This document shows positions 20,645 through 21,430 of a stretch of DNA of 21,430 bases, piece after piece (positions within the stretch are counted from its first letter, which is position 1; every line of letters starts with the position of its first letter). Both the position numbers and the translations under genes were made by a program. The stretch covers positions 1-21,430 of the forward strand of contig JAULYE010000151.1 in the NCBI GenBank assembly GCA_032118015.1, given 5' to 3'. Source of the DNA: Casp-actino8 sp032118015 (lineage in GTDB: Bacteria > Actinomycetota > Acidimicrobiia > Acidimicrobiales > Ilumatobacteraceae). The notes beneath the pieces were generated by a model. That model saw only the letters and a list, made by a program, of their open reading frames with translations. It made no database searches and was not told where the DNA came from.

Positions 20645-21430
20645 TGAAGGCTGCGCCCACCCCACCCACCGAAGAGCAGTGGCGTGCTTGGGGTGTCGAT
20701 CCATCGTGGTCGCGCACGCTCACCGTCGATGGGTCGACGTGGCATCTGCTCGAACGTTCCCCAGCGCATCCGGTGGGCACCGTGGTGTGCATCCACGGCA
20801 ACCCCACATGGTCATTCCTGTGGCGCGGATTGCTCGATCGTCTCGGCGACCGCTATCGCGTGATCGCGGTGGACCAACGGGGAATGGGTTTCAGCGAACG
20901 CGCCTCCACACGGGCCTACACTGACCGCGTCCGGGACCTCGAAGAGGTCGTCGATGCGCTGGACATCGACGGTCCCTTCACTCTCATCGGCCATGACTGG
21001 GGTGGAGCGATTGCCATGGGGTTCGCGGTAGCGCACCCCGATCGCTTGTCGGGCCTCGTGCTCTGCAACACCGGCATCGCCGTACCCCAGGGCCGTCACG
21101 CACCTCGGCTCATCCGTTTTGCAGCCAGCGGCCCCATGACCGACCTGGCATGTCGTCGCACCCGCATCTTCGTCGACGGCACCATCGCGCTCTCGTGGCG
21201 ACGCCTCGCAAAGCCCGTTCGCGACGCCCTACGCGCCCCGTATCGGCACGCAGCGGAGCGCTCGGCGATCGCCGACTTCGTCGCCGACGTGCCCTTCGAC
21301 GAACGCCATCCGTCCTCTGCCGACATCGCCAACGTGGCAGAAGCCATCCGCACTTTCGACCGGCCCACGCTCATCGTGTGGGGTGCGAACGATCCCGTGT
21401 TCGACGACTCGTTCGCGCTCGATCTCAGCG
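20644..21430 (+). CDS. OleB-like alpha/beta hydrolase (partial, runs off the window)
   Basis: The frame is open to the window end, giving 262 codons. It is a haloalkane-dehalogenase-like alpha/beta hydrolase: HGNPTWSFLWRGLL holds the oxyanion segment (51-56), VDQRGMGFSER follows, and the nucleophile Asp118 is in LIGHDWGGAIAMGFA. LIVWGANDPVF marks the late acid region; the catalytic His would lie past the edge. In olefin pathways OleB decarboxylates the beta-lactone made by OleC, and many actinobacteria fuse OleB to OleC, so the gene may continue as an OleBC fusion. The TGATG junction with oleA implies coupled translation. A true dehalogenase is a less likely reading given the partner. Confidence 0.8.
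   Translation, partial: MKAAPTPPTEEQWRAWGVDPSWSRTLTVDGSTWHLLERSPAHPVGTVVCIHGNPTWSFLWRGLLDRLGDRYRVIAVDQRGMGFSERASTRAYTDRVRDLEEVVDALDIDGPFTLIGHDWGGAIAMGFAVAHPDRLSGLVLCNTGIAVPQGRHAPRLIRFAASGPMTDLACRRTRIFVDGTIALSWRRLAKPVRDALRAPYRHAAERSAIADFVADVPFDERHPSSADIANVAEAIRTFDRPTLIVWGANDPVFDDSFALDLS

Overview
The window looks like chromosomal DNA from a high-GC actinobacterium, with a flavour that suggests Acidimicrobiia (Ilumatobacter-like). That placement is inferred from gene content and protein style, not from a search. The anchor is the conserved actinobacterial envelope and division signalling cluster at about 3.7-11.9 kb: crgA(-), trpG/pabA(+), pknB(-), pbpA(-), rodA/ftsW(-), pstP(-), fhaB(-), fhaA(-), then tRNA-Leu(CAG). 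From memory, the same order lies beside oriC in Mycobacterium tuberculosis, including the tRNA-Leu next to fhaA and a tRNA-Ala on the crgA side. Here only one kinase is present (no pknA), and no DUF881 or sortase gene sits between crgA and trpG.

Left part (1-3.7 kb): tRNA-Ala(TGC), a ferredoxin/rubredoxin-type NAD(P)H reductase, a MarR-type regulator, a thiolase with an intact Cys-His-Cys active site, and a small membrane protein with a possible metal-binding tail. Between that protein and crgA lie three DnaA-box-like 9-mers within 33 bp, two of them forming a perfect inverted pair.

Core (3.7-11.9 kb): fhaA, fhaB, pstP, rodA, pbpA and pknB read leftwards as one compact unit. Several junctions overlap by 4 bp. 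Together they form the Ser/Thr phosphorylation system (PASTA kinase, PP2C phosphatase, two FHA readers) that controls a SEDS glycosyltransferase and class B PBP pair for septal or elongation peptidoglycan synthesis; CrgA is a division membrane protein.

Accessory part (12.0-19.6 kb): a 19-bp copy of the 3' end of tRNA-Leu recurs at 14.15 kb. It brackets a 2-kb segment that carries a TetR regulator and a secreted, cysteine-paired five-repeat RCC1-like protein. The RCC1-like gene is preceded by a promoter whose -10 lies inside a 41-bp perfect palindrome. Next come a two-gene toxin-antitoxin-like operon(-), an ECF sigma factor translationally coupled to a 504-aa single-pass membrane protein, a glycine-rich LPDTG cell-wall protein that seems to have lost its N-terminal half, an FAD amine oxidase(-), and a small region with a relic of a second amine oxidase.

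Right end (19.6-21.4 kb): an OleA-like thiolase-fold condensing enzyme overlaps by one base the start of an OleB-like alpha/beta hydrolase that runs off the window. This suggests a long-chain olefin (head-to-head hydrocarbon) pathway, possibly with an OleBC fusion beyond the edge.
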